A model generated the notes under the pieces. The model worked only from the letters and a program-made list of their open reading frames with translations, was not told the origin of the DNA and did no database searches. 34,011 nucleotides of DNA from an uncultured Verrucomicrobiota bacterium. Its GTDB lineage: Bacteria; Verrucomicrobiota; Verrucomicrobiia; Opitutales; Opitutaceae. Position 1 is the first letter of the stretch, and each line of letters starts with the position of its first letter. The stretch covers positions 1 through 34,011 of the forward strand of contig CAIVDS010000010.1 in the NCBI GenBank assembly GCA_903904685.1, read 5' to 3'. The position numbers and the translations under genes were made by a program. This document shows positions 25,172-33,719 of this stretch, one piece after another.

Positions 25172-25275
25172 CGGCATGCGACTGTCGGTAACAGGGGTAT
25201 TCATCGCTTGATCAAGATAACGGCACTGAGCACGCTGCGAAAACGTTACCTCCTCGAACTGAACGACTCCATCGC

Positions 25276-27363
25276 ATGAAACCCGGCATCCCATCCGACT
25301 ACGAAGCCCGCGTGTATGCCGGCGTGTTGGGGAAACTCATCGGCGTGTATCTTGGCCGTCCCTTTGAAGGATGGTCTTACGAGAGACTCTCCAACCGCTG
25401 GGGCGAAATCCGCCGCTATGTGCATGCGGACCAAAACATGCCGTTGATCGTCACCGACGACGACATCACCGGGACGTTCACCTTTGTGCGAGCGCTCCTC
25501 GACCACGGAATAAAGCCCGACTTGAGCTCACGGGAAATCGGTCAGAGCTGGCTGAACTACATTGCCGAGGGCCGGCACATCCTTTGGTGGGGAGGGATGG
25601 GGATGTCTGCCGAACACACCGCCTATTTGCGGCTGGAGGCCGGAATCGAGGCCCCCAAGAGCGGCTCCATCGGGCTGAATGGCACCGGCGTGGCCGAGGA
25701 AATCGGCGCCCAGATTTTCATCGACGGCTGGGCGATGGTGGCCCCGGGCAATCCCGACCTCGCGGTGCGTCTGGCGCGCGAAGCCGCGCGCGTCAGCCAC
25801 GATGGCGAGGCCGTGCATGGCGCGGTCGTCATCGCGGCAATGGAATCGATGGCTTTTCTGGAGCAGGATATCGACAAGCTCCTCGACAAGGCCCTCGCCT
25901 ACATCCCCGCCGATTGTCGCATCGCGCAATTGATCGCCGACCTCAGGCGCTGGCACGGAGAACACGCCGATTGGCGCAAGGCCCGTGAACTGCTGGTCGA
26001 GCACCACGGCTACCAAAAATTCGGGACCAACTGTCCGATGGTTTCCAACCACGGCGTCATCATCCTCGCCTTGCTCTACGGCGGTGGCGATTTCGATCGC
26101 TCCATGATGATCGTCAACACTTGCGGCTACGACACCGACTGCAACTCCGGGAACCTGGGATGCCTGCTCGGCATCCGCAGCGGCCTGGCCGCGCTGCGCT
26201 CCGGCTACGATTGGCGCACGCCGGTCAACGATCGCATGTATCTGCCGGCGGCCGACGGGCACTGGGGCATGCGCGACGCCGCGACGATGGCTCTGGAAAT
26301 CGCCAACATCGGACGGGTGCTCGCGGCCGGTCGGCCGAGCCTGCCCAAGAATGGCGCCAGATTCCACTTCGACCTGCCCGGGTCCACCCACGGCTTTGCG
26401 CCTTCGAGCCTTTGCCCGAAGGAAATGCGGGCCACGCCCGTGGACAAGGCGTTGCGCCTGCAGATCGCATTCCCGGGAATGCGCTGCGATGCCGAGGTGG
26501 CAACTTTTCTGACACCGGAATCGTTGAAGCTGGCCATTTACGGAGCCAGCGCGACTCCTGCTCTCTATGAAGGCGATCTGATCCAGGCCCGGGTGCTGGC
26601 CGGCTCCGTCAACCATCAGGCGGTGAGCGCGCGTTTGTTTGTTCGTGCGTATGCCGACGGTGAAGCCATCGTGCTCAAGGAGGGACCGTTGGTTGAGGTG
26701 CAGCCCGGCCACGCCGCGATACTTCAATGGAAGGCGCCGGAGACCGGAAACTGGCCGATTTTTGCCGTAGGAGTTCAGTTGATCGGACCGCGGGGCAGCC
26801 AACTGGATCTCGACTGGCTGACATGGAGAGGCACTCCCACGCTCACGTTTTCGACTCCGGAGAACTGTAAGGATATCGGTCTCTGGAGCCGTATTTTCAT
26901 CCACAACTTGGAACAGCCGGGCTGGAGCGGGCTGGCACCGTGGAACGAAAGCGTCTCCCTGATCAAAAACCGTGGCCGCGGCCTCCTGCACACGGGCACT
27001 CGCGAATGGAAAGACTATCGCGTCTCCTCCTGCATCAAACCGTGGGTTGGCAGCGAATGCGGCATCGCCGCGCGCGTCCAAGGGCTCACCCGCCAATATG
27101 CGCTGCTTCTGCGACCGGGAAACAAGCTGGTTCTGGTTCGGATGGCGCACCACGAGACCGTGCTGGCCGAGACGGAATTCACGTGGGAGTTGTGCAACAC
27201 CTACGAACTCGCGCTGGAGGTGCGCGAGGATTCCCTCGTGGGATTTGTCAACGGGACGCGGCTGCTGGCAGCACGGGATTCCATGCTTGGTGAAGGTGGT
27301 ATTGGCCTCGTTGTCAGCAACGGGCGCATCAACGCCACTCCCCTGCGAATCGAGGCGCTCTGA
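25276..27363 (+). CDS. ADP-ribosylglycohydrolase-family protein with extra C-terminal domains
   Basis: Residues 1-345 are an ADP-ribosylglycohydrolase (DraG/ARH) domain. VTDDDITGT (59-67) and GYDTDCNSGNLG (284-295) supply the aspartates that bind the two metal ions, and YAGVLGKLIGVYLGRPFEG is the usual opening. Residues 346-540 are beta-rich and unassigned. Residues from about 550 to 695 resemble a concanavalin/laminin G-like or DUF1080-type sandwich (DYRVSSCIKPWVGSECGIAARVQG would be its first strands), ending in LRIEAL. No signal peptide is present. Family members remove ADP-ribose from proteins, but many environmental members lie among sugar-catabolism genes and may act on glycosides. Substrate here is unknown. 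Confidence 0.82.
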   Translation: MKPGIPSDYEARVYAGVLGKLIGVYLGRPFEGWSYERLSNRWGEIRRYVHADQNMPLIVTDDDITGTFTFVRALLDHGIKPDLSSREIGQSWLNYIAEGRHILWWGGMGMSAEHTAYLRLEAGIEAPKSGSIGLNGTGVAEEIGAQIFIDGWAMVAPGNPDLAVRLAREAARVSHDGEAVHGAVVIAAMESMAFLEQDIDKLLDKALAYIPADCRIAQLIADLRRWHGEHADWRKARELLVEHHGYQKFGTNCPMVSNHGVIILALLYGGGDFDRSMMIVNTCGYDTDCNSGNLGCLLGIRSGLAALRSGYDWRTPVNDRMYLPAADGHWGMRDAATMALEIANIGRVLAAGRPSLPKNGARFHFDLPGSTHGFAPSSLCPKEMRATPVDKALRLQIAFPGMRCDAEVATFLTPESLKLAIYGASATPALYEGDLIQARVLAGSVNHQAVSARLFVRAYADGEAIVLKEGPLVEVQPGHAAILQWKAPETGNWPIFAVGVQLIGPRGSQLDLDWLTWRGTPTLTFSTPENCKDIGLWSRIFIHNLEQPGWSGLAPWNESVSLIKNRGRGLLHTGTREWKDYRVSSCIKPWVGSECGIAARVQGLTRQYALLLRPGNKLVLVRMAHHETVLAETEFTWELCNTYELALEVREDSLVGFVNGTRLLAARDSMLGEGGIGLVVSNGRINATPLRIEAL

Positions 27364-27393
27364 GCGCTCAATCTTTCAACCAAACCGTTCACG

Positions 27394-27720
27394 ATGACCA
27401 AACCCGCCTGTCCTGCCTGCACCCTCGAAGAAGTTCTCAGCCACTCCGACCATTGGGAATGCGTCACATGCGGCCACGAATGGCCCAAGGAAGCCGAACC
27501 CGAGACGGCCCGTGTCGTCAAGGATGCCCACGGCAACGTTCTGGCCGACGGCGATACCGTCGCGCTCATCAAGGACCTGAAGTTGGGCGGCGGCTCGCAA
27601 GTGCTCAAGCAAGGCACCAAGGCCAAAAACATCCGCCTTGTGGACGGCGATCACGAGATCGACTGCAAAATCGATGGCAGTGCGATCGCCCTCAAAGCCT
27701 GCTTCGTAAAGAAATCCTGA
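27394..27720 (+). CDS. yjdM: YjdM/PhnA-family zinc-ribbon protein
   Basis: A 108-residue protein with an N-terminal zinc ribbon (Cys6, Cys9, Cys23, Cys26) followed by the PhnA beta-barrel domain (DGDTVALIKDLKLGGG, VLKQGTKAKNIRLVDGDHEIDC). The length and motifs match YjdM, once named PhnA. Its role is not firmly established; despite the old name it is not the phosphonoacetate hydrolase. It starts 30 bases after the ADP-ribosylglycohydrolase stop, so the two may share a transcript. Confidence 0.95.
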   Translation: MTKPACPACTLEEVLSHSDHWECVTCGHEWPKEAEPETARVVKDAHGNVLADGDTVALIKDLKLGGGSQVLKQGTKAKNIRLVDGDHEIDCKIDGSAIALKACFVKKS

Positions 27721-27969
27721 AGCTGCCAGAAAGCTTGGTCGGAGAGATTTTCGGGCATAAGACAGACGAAGGCGAGCCGGTGGAGGCCATTGAGAGAGAC
27801 GGCGGTTTCGTCCGTTGGGGGAGGCGCTCACGCACAAGGCCAGCGCAGGGCCAAGACTGATGCGCCACTCCCATCTGAAAATCAGCGTAAAAAAACCGCT
27901 CTGGTTGCACATTCAAACCAGATGAGCTTACTTCAGCCGTTAATTTCAAACCACTGCCCTCTTAATCCC

Positions 27970-28557
27970 ATGAAAATAGCGTTCAGATTCCTCGCCATCG
28001 CCTCCCTCGTTCTCGGCTCCGCGGCCTTTTCCCGCGCCGCCGTCGAAAACTACACCATCGATCCGGTCCACTCCAACGTCGGCTTCACCATCCGCCATTT
28101 TGTGAGCAAGGTCTCCGGCTCTTTCACCAAGGTTTCCGGCACGATCGCCGTCGATCGTGACAACCTCGAAAAGAGCACCGTCGAGGCGACCATCGCGGTT
28201 TCCAGCGTCAACACCTCCAATGAAAAACGCGACACCCACCTCCAGTCCGCCGATTTCTTTGATGCCGCCAAGTTCGAGTCTATCACCTTCAAGAGCACCT
28301 CGTGGAAGAAGACCGGCGAAGACTCCTTCGACGTGACCGGCAACCTCACGATTCATGGCGTGACGCAGAAAGTCGTCCTCAAGACGAAGCTCCTGGGCTT
28401 CGGCCCCGGAATGAACGGCGTGCAGCTTTCCGGCTGGGAAGTCTCCACCACTCTCAACAAGGCCGACTTCGGCGTGAACGGCCCGTCCATGCTCGGCAAG
28501 GCGCTGGGCGACGAGGTCGCCGTTGCGATCAACGTCGAGGCCGACTGCAAGAAGTAA
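27970..28557 (+). CDS. YceI-family periplasmic lipid-binding protein
   Basis: From the ATG at 27970 the protein is 195 residues. MKIAFRFLAIASLVLGSAAFSR is a signal peptide with probable cleavage before AVENYTIDPVHS. The mature part is a YceI lipocalin-like barrel: YTIDPVHSNVGFTIRHF opens it, FDAAKFESITFKST and VTGNLTIHGVTQKV are the central family blocks, and NKADFGVNGPSML closes it. YceI proteins bind long isoprenoid lipids in the periplasm in other bacteria; the ligand here is unknown. A strong terminator follows 30 bases after the stop. Confidence 0.95.
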   Translation: MKIAFRFLAIASLVLGSAAFSRAAVENYTIDPVHSNVGFTIRHFVSKVSGSFTKVSGTIAVDRDNLEKSTVEATIAVSSVNTSNEKRDTHLQSADFFDAAKFESITFKSTSWKKTGEDSFDVTGNLTIHGVTQKVVLKTKLLGFGPGMNGVQLSGWEVSTTLNKADFGVNGPSMLGKALGDEVAVAINVEADCKK

Positions 28558-28587
28558 GCCCGCTGCGTCTCTATCGATTTCATCCAG

Positions 28588-28616
28588 GCCGTCCGCGCAT
28601 ACCGGACGGCTTTTTT
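28588..28616 (+). terminator. Intrinsic terminator after the YceI gene
   Basis: GCCGTCCG (28588-28595) pairs with CGGACGGC (28603-28610) around a seven-base loop and is followed by six T. Confidence 0.93.
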
Positions 28617-28682
28617 GTGTCCCGCCGCCAACGCCCCTCAAATAACTCTCCCTTTCGCCGCGTTTCCTTTTATAGCTCCCCC

Positions 28683-29042
28683 ATGACCGACGCCGAACTC
28701 CAGACGCTCATCGAGGACGCGACCTTTGACTACACGATGGGCGACAACGACGCCGCCCTCGCCAAACTCGCCCGCGCCACCGACGCCTCGCCCTCGTCCT
28801 TCGAAGCCTGGCACGCGCTCGCCGAGATCAATTTCAACCTGCGCCGCTTCGATGCCGCGCTTTCCGCCGCCGAGCACGGCCTCTCCGTCCGCCCCGACGA
28901 TCTTTTCATCAACACCACCCTCTCGCGCATCTGGATGGAAAAAGGCGACAAAACCACCGCCGAGAAATACGGCGCGCAGGCCAAGATTCTCAGTTGGAAA
29001 GACCAGCTCAAGAATCCCGAGGAACATAAGGGCGGCCTGTAA
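28683..29042 (+). CDS. Tetratricopeptide-repeat protein
   Basis: A 119-residue cytoplasmic protein made of about three TPR helix pairs: DATFDYTMGDNDAALAKLAR, then EAWHALAEINFNLRRFDAAL, then LFINTTLSRIWMEKGDKTTA. Conserved small and aromatic residues sit at the usual TPR places (W, G/A, Y/F, A). It ends in a short charged tail. There is no signal peptide. TPRs are protein-binding scaffolds and the partner cannot be told from the sequence. It is convergent with the next gene, with 9 bases between the stops. Confidence 0.88.
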   Translation: MTDAELQTLIEDATFDYTMGDNDAALAKLARATDASPSSFEAWHALAEINFNLRRFDAALSAAEHGLSVRPDDLFINTTLSRIWMEKGDKTTAEKYGAQAKILSWKDQLKNPEEHKGGL

Positions 29043-29051
29043 CGCCCTCGC

Positions 29052-29615
29052 TCAACGCGGCGCGGCGTAGCTCTTGTTCAGCGTCTCGATCTGCGTCTGC
29101 ACCGTCCGGACATCCGGGATTCCCATGAAGCCGATCTGACGTTGCCGCGGCCCGCTATCCGAAGTGCCGCCGACGTATTCGCGCGCGAAGATCAAATCAC
29201 CCCCGCCGTCCTTGCGCTGAACCCGCTCCACGTCGCCCAGATCCGCCGGCGAGAAAGAGCGGACGGATACCGTGCCAAAAAAACGCGGCGTCAGGATGAT
29301 CGCACGGTCCGTCGTCAGCGCGTAACCCAAACGGCGCGCCCGCCGTGCCGCCCACCACGGCGCGGCAAACATCGCGCAGCCCACGCCCACGAAGGGCAGC
29401 CCGAACAGCGCGAAAACCACGTTTCCCCGTGCGGCCATCGTCATCCAGAAAATCGCGAACGCCGTCCAAGGCACCGCGAACAACAAAATCAGCAACCCCA
29501 GGCGAAAGCTCCTTCGCGGGTCGCTTGAGCTTTGCCACAGCACCGTTTCTCCGGATCGGAGTTCGGCGGCGAGCAGGCGCTCGGTTGAGGGATCGAGAGG
29601 CAGATCGATTTGCAT
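29052..29615 (-). CDS. Membrane protein with a bacterial PH-like domain
   Basis: A 187-residue protein. The N-terminal GETVLWQSSSDPRRSF is the short segment that typically precedes the membrane helices in PH-domain proteins of this kind. Two hydrophobic helices lie near 38-61 and 65-90. The rest forms a beta-rich cytoplasmic domain beginning with GYALTTDRAIIL, typical of the bacterial PH (YdbS/YvbH-like) fold, and ending in a helix with VQTQIETLNK. Function is unknown. The opposing accA gene starts 163 bases away. Confidence 0.78.
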   Translation of the reverse strand: MQIDLPLDPSTERLLAAELRSGETVLWQSSSDPRRSFRLGLLILLFAVPWTAFAIFWMTMAARGNVVFALFGLPFVGVGCAMFAAPWWAARRARRLGYALTTDRAIILTPRFFGTVSVRSFSPADLGDVERVQRKDGGGDLIFAREYVGGTSDSGPRQRQIGFMGIPDVRTVQTQIETLNKSYAAPR

Positions 29616-29735
29616 AGGAGGGAAGGAAGCTTCGGCGCAATGCCCTTTCGATCATTGCACGCCGTCCGATGATGCAAAGTCCAAAGATGACCGCGCCGTC
29701 GACCGGCTTGCCGGTCCCCGGCCTCATCCGGCCAA

Positions 29736-29765
29736 TTGACAGCGGCAAGGTAAGCTCCCTACCCT
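29736..29765 (+). promoter_or_regulatory. Candidate sigma-70-type promoter for accA
   Basis: A perfect TTGACA lies at 29736-29741 and a weak TACCCT at 29760-29765, with an 18-base spacer. The accA start codon is 13 bases farther on, so the leader would be very short. The minus-10 match is poor. Confidence 0.4.
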
Positions 29766-29778
29766 TCCCGCCCACATC

Positions 29779-30759
29779 ATGGAAAAACCCGTTTATACGT
29801 TGGAATTCGAGAAACCCCTGCGCGACCTGAGCGTGCAGCTCGAACATCTCCGCCAGCAATCCCTCGAGAACAACCTCGACGTCGCCAGCGAGATCGCCGC
29901 CATCGAGCGCAAGATCGACGCCACCCAGCGCGAGATCTATTCCAGCCTCACCTCCTGGCAGAAGGTCCAGATCGCCCGCCATCCCAGGCGCCCCTACGCC
30001 CTCGATTACGTCGAGCTCATCTGCGAAGGCTTTGTCGAGCTGCACGGCGACCGCCAGTTCAACGACGACCGCGCCCTCGTTGGCGGCACCGCCTTCTTCA
30101 ATGGCGAATCCGTCATGATCATCGCCCAGCAGAAGGGCCGCGAAACCAAGGAAAAGATCGCCCGCAACTTCGGCATGGCCCAGCCCGAGGGTTACCGCAA
30201 AGCCCTTCGCCTGATGAAACTTGCCGAAAAGTTCGGCATCCCCGTCATCACCTTTATCGACACCCCCGGAGCCTATCCCGGCATCGGCTCCGAGGAACGC
30301 CATGTCTCCGAAGCCATCGCCGTCAACCTCCGCGAGATGGCCATGCTCCGCGTTCCCTCCATCTCCATCGTCGTGGGCGAAGGCGGTTCCGGCGGAGCCC
30401 TCGGCATCGGCGTGACCGATCGCGTGCTCATGTTTGAAAACAGCTACTACTCGGTGATCTCCCCCGAAGGTTGCGCCGCCATCCTCTGGAAAGACTCCGC
30501 CGCCGCCCCCAAGGCCGCCGAAGCCCTCAAGATCAACGCCGACCAACTCGAGAAGCTAGGCGTGATCGACGAGATCATCCCCGAACCGTTTGGCGGCGCG
30601 CACAACAACCTCGAACAGGCGGCTGGCGCCCTCCGCTACGCGCTGCAAAAGCACCTCAACGACCTGCGCGGCCTCAAGGCCGAAGACCTGCTCGACACCC
30701 GTTACGAGCGCTACCGCCGCATCGGCATCTATCAGGAAGACGGCGTGGTGCACAACTGA
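29779..30759 (+). CDS. accA: Acetyl-CoA carboxylase carboxyltransferase subunit alpha
   Basis: Alpha subunit of the carboxyltransferase that moves the carboxyl group from carboxybiotin to acetyl-CoA, giving malonyl-CoA for fatty acid synthesis; partner of AccD. The 326-residue length is typical. FEKPLRDLSVQLEHL and a coiled N-terminal helix open the protein. RPYALDYVELICEGFVELHG, NFGMAQPEGYRKALRLM, FIDTPGAYPGIGSEER and VVGEGGSGGALGIG are the family blocks; the last two shape the acyl-CoA oxyanion sites. The gene stands alone and is closed by a strong terminator. Confidence 0.98.
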   Translation: MEKPVYTLEFEKPLRDLSVQLEHLRQQSLENNLDVASEIAAIERKIDATQREIYSSLTSWQKVQIARHPRRPYALDYVELICEGFVELHGDRQFNDDRALVGGTAFFNGESVMIIAQQKGRETKEKIARNFGMAQPEGYRKALRLMKLAEKFGIPVITFIDTPGAYPGIGSEERHVSEAIAVNLREMAMLRVPSISIVVGEGGSGGALGIGVTDRVLMFENSYYSVISPEGCAAILWKDSAAAPKAAEALKINADQLEKLGVIDEIIPEPFGGAHNNLEQAAGALRYALQKHLNDLRGLKAEDLLDTRYERYRRIGIYQEDGVVHN

Positions 30760-30764
30760 TCCAC

Positions 30765-30793
30765 AAGCCCGACGCTCCCGTCGGGCTTTTTTT
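30765..30793 (+). terminator. Intrinsic terminator after accA
   Basis: AAGCCCGACG (30765-30774) pairs with CGTCGGGCTT (30779-30788) around loop CTCC and is followed by a T run. It lies between convergent accA and ymdB. The minus strand gives an equal stem, but its T run is weaker. Confidence 0.93.
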
Positions 30794-30799
30794 CGCCCC

Positions 30800-31603
30800 T
30801 TATCGTCCGCCTGCGCGCTTCACCGTGATGAGCTGAACCTTAACGGCGCGCTTCGCGACCGGATCATATTCGACCAGCGCCCCCGAGATGCGCACGTCGC
30901 CCTCGGCCACCTCGAACCGCCGCGGCATCCCGTCCAGAAAACGTCCCAGCACCGGCGCGACCTCGCGCCCCAGCACCGAGGCATAGGGCCCCGTCATCCC
31001 CACGTCGCACATGAAACCCGTGCCCTTCGGCAGCACGCCCGCGTCGGCCGTCGGCACATGCGTATGCGTGCCCAGCACCGCGACCGCGCGCCCGTCCAAA
31101 TGCCAGCCCAGCGCGATCTTCTCGCTCGTGGCCTCCGCATGGATCTCGACCAGCGCGCCGTCCGCCTTGCCTTCCAATTTCTTGAGCATCGCATCCGCCC
31201 CGAGGAAAGGACAATCGCCCTTCAACCCCATGAACGTGCGCCCCAGCACGGTGAACACCGCCAGCTTGAAACCCTTTACATCCAGGATCACGTGGTCGCG
31301 CCCCGGATTGCTCTCCGGCAGGTTCGCCGGCCTGCACACCGTCGGGAAATCGTCGATCTCGTCCTCCCAGCCCCGCTGGTCCCACACATGGTCGCCCAAC
31401 GTGATCGCATCCACCCCGGTCGCCAGCAGCGATTTCGCGATGGCTCCGGTGATGCCCGAGCCGGCGGCCGCGTTTTCGCCGTTGGCGATCACCACGTCCA
31501 GATTCAACTCAGCGCGAAGCCGCGCCAGACGCTCCTGAAGGATCTCGCGCCCCGGCTTCCCCACGATGTCTCCGATGAACAAAATCTTTATCACAGCCTC
31601 CAT
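30800..31603 (-). CDS. ymdB: YmdB-family metallophosphoesterase (TIGR00282)
   Basis: A cytoplasmic binuclear metallophosphoesterase; the Bacillus homologue hydrolyses cyclic nucleotides. [47 protein letters not shown] and [11 protein letters not shown] supply the Asp, Asn and His metal ligands and appear in the expected order. The ATG at 31603 gives [16 protein letters not shown] nine bases later would give the more usual family start with the hydrophobic strand immediately after it. It converges on accA. Confidence 0.95.
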   Translation of the reverse strand: MEAVIKILFIGDIVGKPGREILQERLARLRAELNLDVVIANGENAAAGSGITGAIAKSLLATGVDAITLGDHVWDQRGWEDEIDDFPTVCRPANLPESNPGRDHVILDVKGFKLAVFTVLGRTFMGLKGDCPFLGADAMLKKLEGKADGALVEIHAEATSEKIALGWHLDGRAVAVLGTHTHVPTADAGVLPKGTGFMCDVGMTGPYASVLGREVAPVLGRFLDGMPRRFEVAEGDVRISGALVEYDPVAKRAVKVQLITVKRAGGR

Positions 31604-31785
31604 TCGGAACACAGCCGCGCATGCAAACCAACTCCTAAGTGACGCCCCGCTTTGGATCGGCCGCAACATTCATCGACGGGATCCAAGAGGAGTGAAGGTT
31701 GCCTTTCCATCATCGATGGCACTCTATGCGAAGGTTAATCCTCCCGGCCTATATTTCAGACGGATACACAGTATCCTCCTCTTGC

Positions 31786-33270
31786 TTATTTTGGCTGTTT
31801 GATATTAAATGAGATGTCCGCATGAACATCCAAACCGGCGAAAGTGGATTGCACAGGATACGGGCGCGACCACCGATTCAAATTAACCGTGACTTTGTTG
31901 AATTGTATATGGGCGTTAAGGGGGTCTGAATTGCCGCCAAAAGGCAGGGGCTTGTTTTCGGAGGTGCCATAAGGATTCTCCGCCGTATCGGTGAGGGTCA
32001 CATTATTCAGAGTCAGATGTTTGTATCCATGCCCCGGAAATCGCACCCCGGGATACATGCCGTTGATGAACGATGAATCGTAGGTGCCGGTGATATTCGT
32101 CAGCGTCAGATTATCGCAGCCAAGAATATCGGCCAGCCCATCCGGCCTGGTGGAAGTGTAATTGGTCACCGTGCTGTCGACCGCTCCGATCTTCAGGGAA
32201 TTGGCGTAGCCGCTTCGTTTCATCTTTTCACTGACATCACGCGCCACTCCGATCCGGGGTCCAATGTCATTTACATTCGAGATGGTAAGATTCTTCGCCG
32301 AGAGCCTGTTGTCTCCCAAGGGAGACTGTGAGTAATTAATATAAAACAAATGAGGCGGGGCAAACCATTTGCCCATGCCACCGACGTTCCCGCCGGCATC
32401 ATCCTGCAAATCCGCATATCGTTTTCCCACGATGCCGGAGAAAGTTGAATTCTGCAACGTGCCCTGAAATCCCATGTAATACCCGTCCAAGGTAATGTCG
32501 CTGAAATGGATGTCACTCGGCACGGAGACATTGGGAACCGTGATCCAGTTATTCGTTCCCGGCGCCACCGGTTCCCGATTGCTGTCATAACCAAGCGTAA
32601 ACGAAAACGCCATCGGGATAAATTTGCTTCCTCCAGCGGAGAGAGGCACGGACATTCTGACCTTGCTGAAACTGATGTTGTGCGCGGCGCCTACCAACAT
32701 GAAAATCGTCGATGAATTGGTCGGACCATGCCATGGAGTGGACCTTGCCGCTTCCTTCGTATTTCCAAACGAAATAGTGCGATTGTCCTTCAACCATGAG
32801 GTCACCGTTCGATCATTGAATGCGAATGCGGGCTGCGCATAACCCTTCACTACGGGAACAAATCCGCCCTTGTCATAATAGCCTCCGACATCCCAATTGA
32901 CCGGCAGGCCTCCCCGATATTCGAGGTTCAGGCCGGTAAAGCGGATATCCGAACTATTGGCGATGACAAAGGCGGGGATCAGGACGTTGTCGGTAATGAA
33001 AAGACCCTCGTTGGTAAACTCGACATGCGTTCCATTATCCACGAAAATAGGGCGGGAAATGTCCATGCCAACGTGGATCAAAACGGGGCAGTCAACTTGC
33101 AACGTGAACGCATTGTTCTTACAGGCGGCGAACGCCGCGGCAACGCCCAGCGTATCATCCGTCTTTCCGTCACCATTCACCCATTCGCGTATGGAACGAA
33201 CATCAGGATTGGCCGATAAATGCCCGGCGACAGTTAACGCGGTCGCCAAGATGACGAGAAAGGGGTTCAT
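31786..33270 (-). CDS. Secreted parallel beta-helix (pectate-lyase-superfamily) protein
   Basis: From the ATG at 33268-33270 the protein is 494 residues. MNPFLVILATALTVAGHLSA is a signal peptide, so the product is exported. SIREWVNGDGKTDDT is the opening of pectate-lyase-3/GH28-type beta-helices, and the body is rich in short strands separated by Asn and Gly turns (DIRFTGLNLEY, NLTISNVNDIG, NLTLTNITGTYDSS, HLTLNNVTLTD). No catalytic set of a known polysaccharide lyase or GH28 could be located. It may be a lyase, a glycosidase or a binding protein. The gene is visibly lower in GC than its neighbours, which may mean acquisition from elsewhere. A longer frame begins at 33393 but would hide the signal peptide. 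Confidence 0.82.
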   Translation of the reverse strand: MNPFLVILATALTVAGHLSANPDVRSIREWVNGDGKTDDTLGVAAAFAACKNNAFTLQVDCPVLIHVGMDISRPIFVDNGTHVEFTNEGLFITDNVLIPAFVIANSSDIRFTGLNLEYRGGLPVNWDVGGYYDKGGFVPVVKGYAQPAFAFNDRTVTSWLKDNRTISFGNTKEAARSTPWHGPTNSSTIFMLVGAAHNISFSKVRMSVPLSAGGSKFIPMAFSFTLGYDSNREPVAPGTNNWITVPNVSVPSDIHFSDITLDGYYMGFQGTLQNSTFSGIVGKRYADLQDDAGGNVGGMGKWFAPPHLFYINYSQSPLGDNRLSAKNLTISNVNDIGPRIGVARDVSEKMKRSGYANSLKIGAVDSTVTNYTSTRPDGLADILGCDNLTLTNITGTYDSSFINGMYPGVRFPGHGYKHLTLNNVTLTDTAENPYGTSENKPLPFGGNSDPLNAHIQFNKVTVNLNRWSRPYPVQSTFAGLDVHADISFNIKQPK

Positions 33271-33449
33271 TCGGTTGAGGAGGGACACCAAAAGCAGTCT
33301 GGGTGCAGAGCGGGTCTGAGCGGTTGATGATGGAATGTTGGTTGTGGTTTGGGTTGGCAAGCCGTGGCTGAGGGAAGGCCCGGCTTGGCGCATAGAGCCG
33401 CAGGGGTCGCGGCAAGTTTTGTTAATTTGAGTCTTTCATAGCTGAGCGG

Positions 33450-33603
33450 ATGTCCACGAAAGATCACTCATGCCGAATCTCCGCAATGAGTGCCGATGCG
33501 TGTTCATGCGTGGGGAAAACTCGTCTTTTATCCGCTCCGCCCAAAGCCTCAGCCACGCCGCTGACTCGAAATCACCAAACTCGACGCTATCCCTTGGATC
33601 GAC
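33450..33603 (+). repeat. Dispersed intergenic repeat, copy 2
   Basis: The core 33473-33533 matches 18845-18905 with three substitutions. CCCTTGGATCGA, shared with copy 1, lies about 45 bases farther from the core here, so copy 2 carries an insertion or copy 1 a deletion. The small palindromes of copy 1 are degraded. Confidence 0.85.
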
Positions 33604-33655
33604 TGGCTTCTGTGCTGCTGTGACCTCCTGAGATCGTCAGCTAATCCTTGCGACA

Positions 33656-33693
33656 TTAAAAAGCCGACTCCCCACACAGGGAAGATCCGGCTT
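33656..33693 (-). terminator. Intrinsic terminator of the partial barrel gene
   Basis: On the minus strand AAGCCG pairs with CGGCTT (33688-33693 with 33661-33666). An inner TTCCC/GGGA pairing extends the stem, and a T run follows at 33658-33662. It lies 27 bases after the stop of the barrel gene. Confidence 0.85.
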
Positions 33694-33719
33694 GGTCCGA
33701 TCATGTGTCGGTGTGTCTT

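Larger units (their letters stand above)
33271..33719. other. Intergenic stretch, about 450 bases, with repeat and terminator
   Basis: Holds copy 2 of the dispersed repeat and a minus-strand terminator. No gene was found. The part next to the beta-helix gene may carry its promoter, but no clear site was seen. Confidence 0.6.

Noticed and set aside
25528-27153. Minus-strand frame of 541 residues
   Set aside because: Opposite the ADP-ribosylglycohydrolase gene, whose metal-binding motifs are intact.
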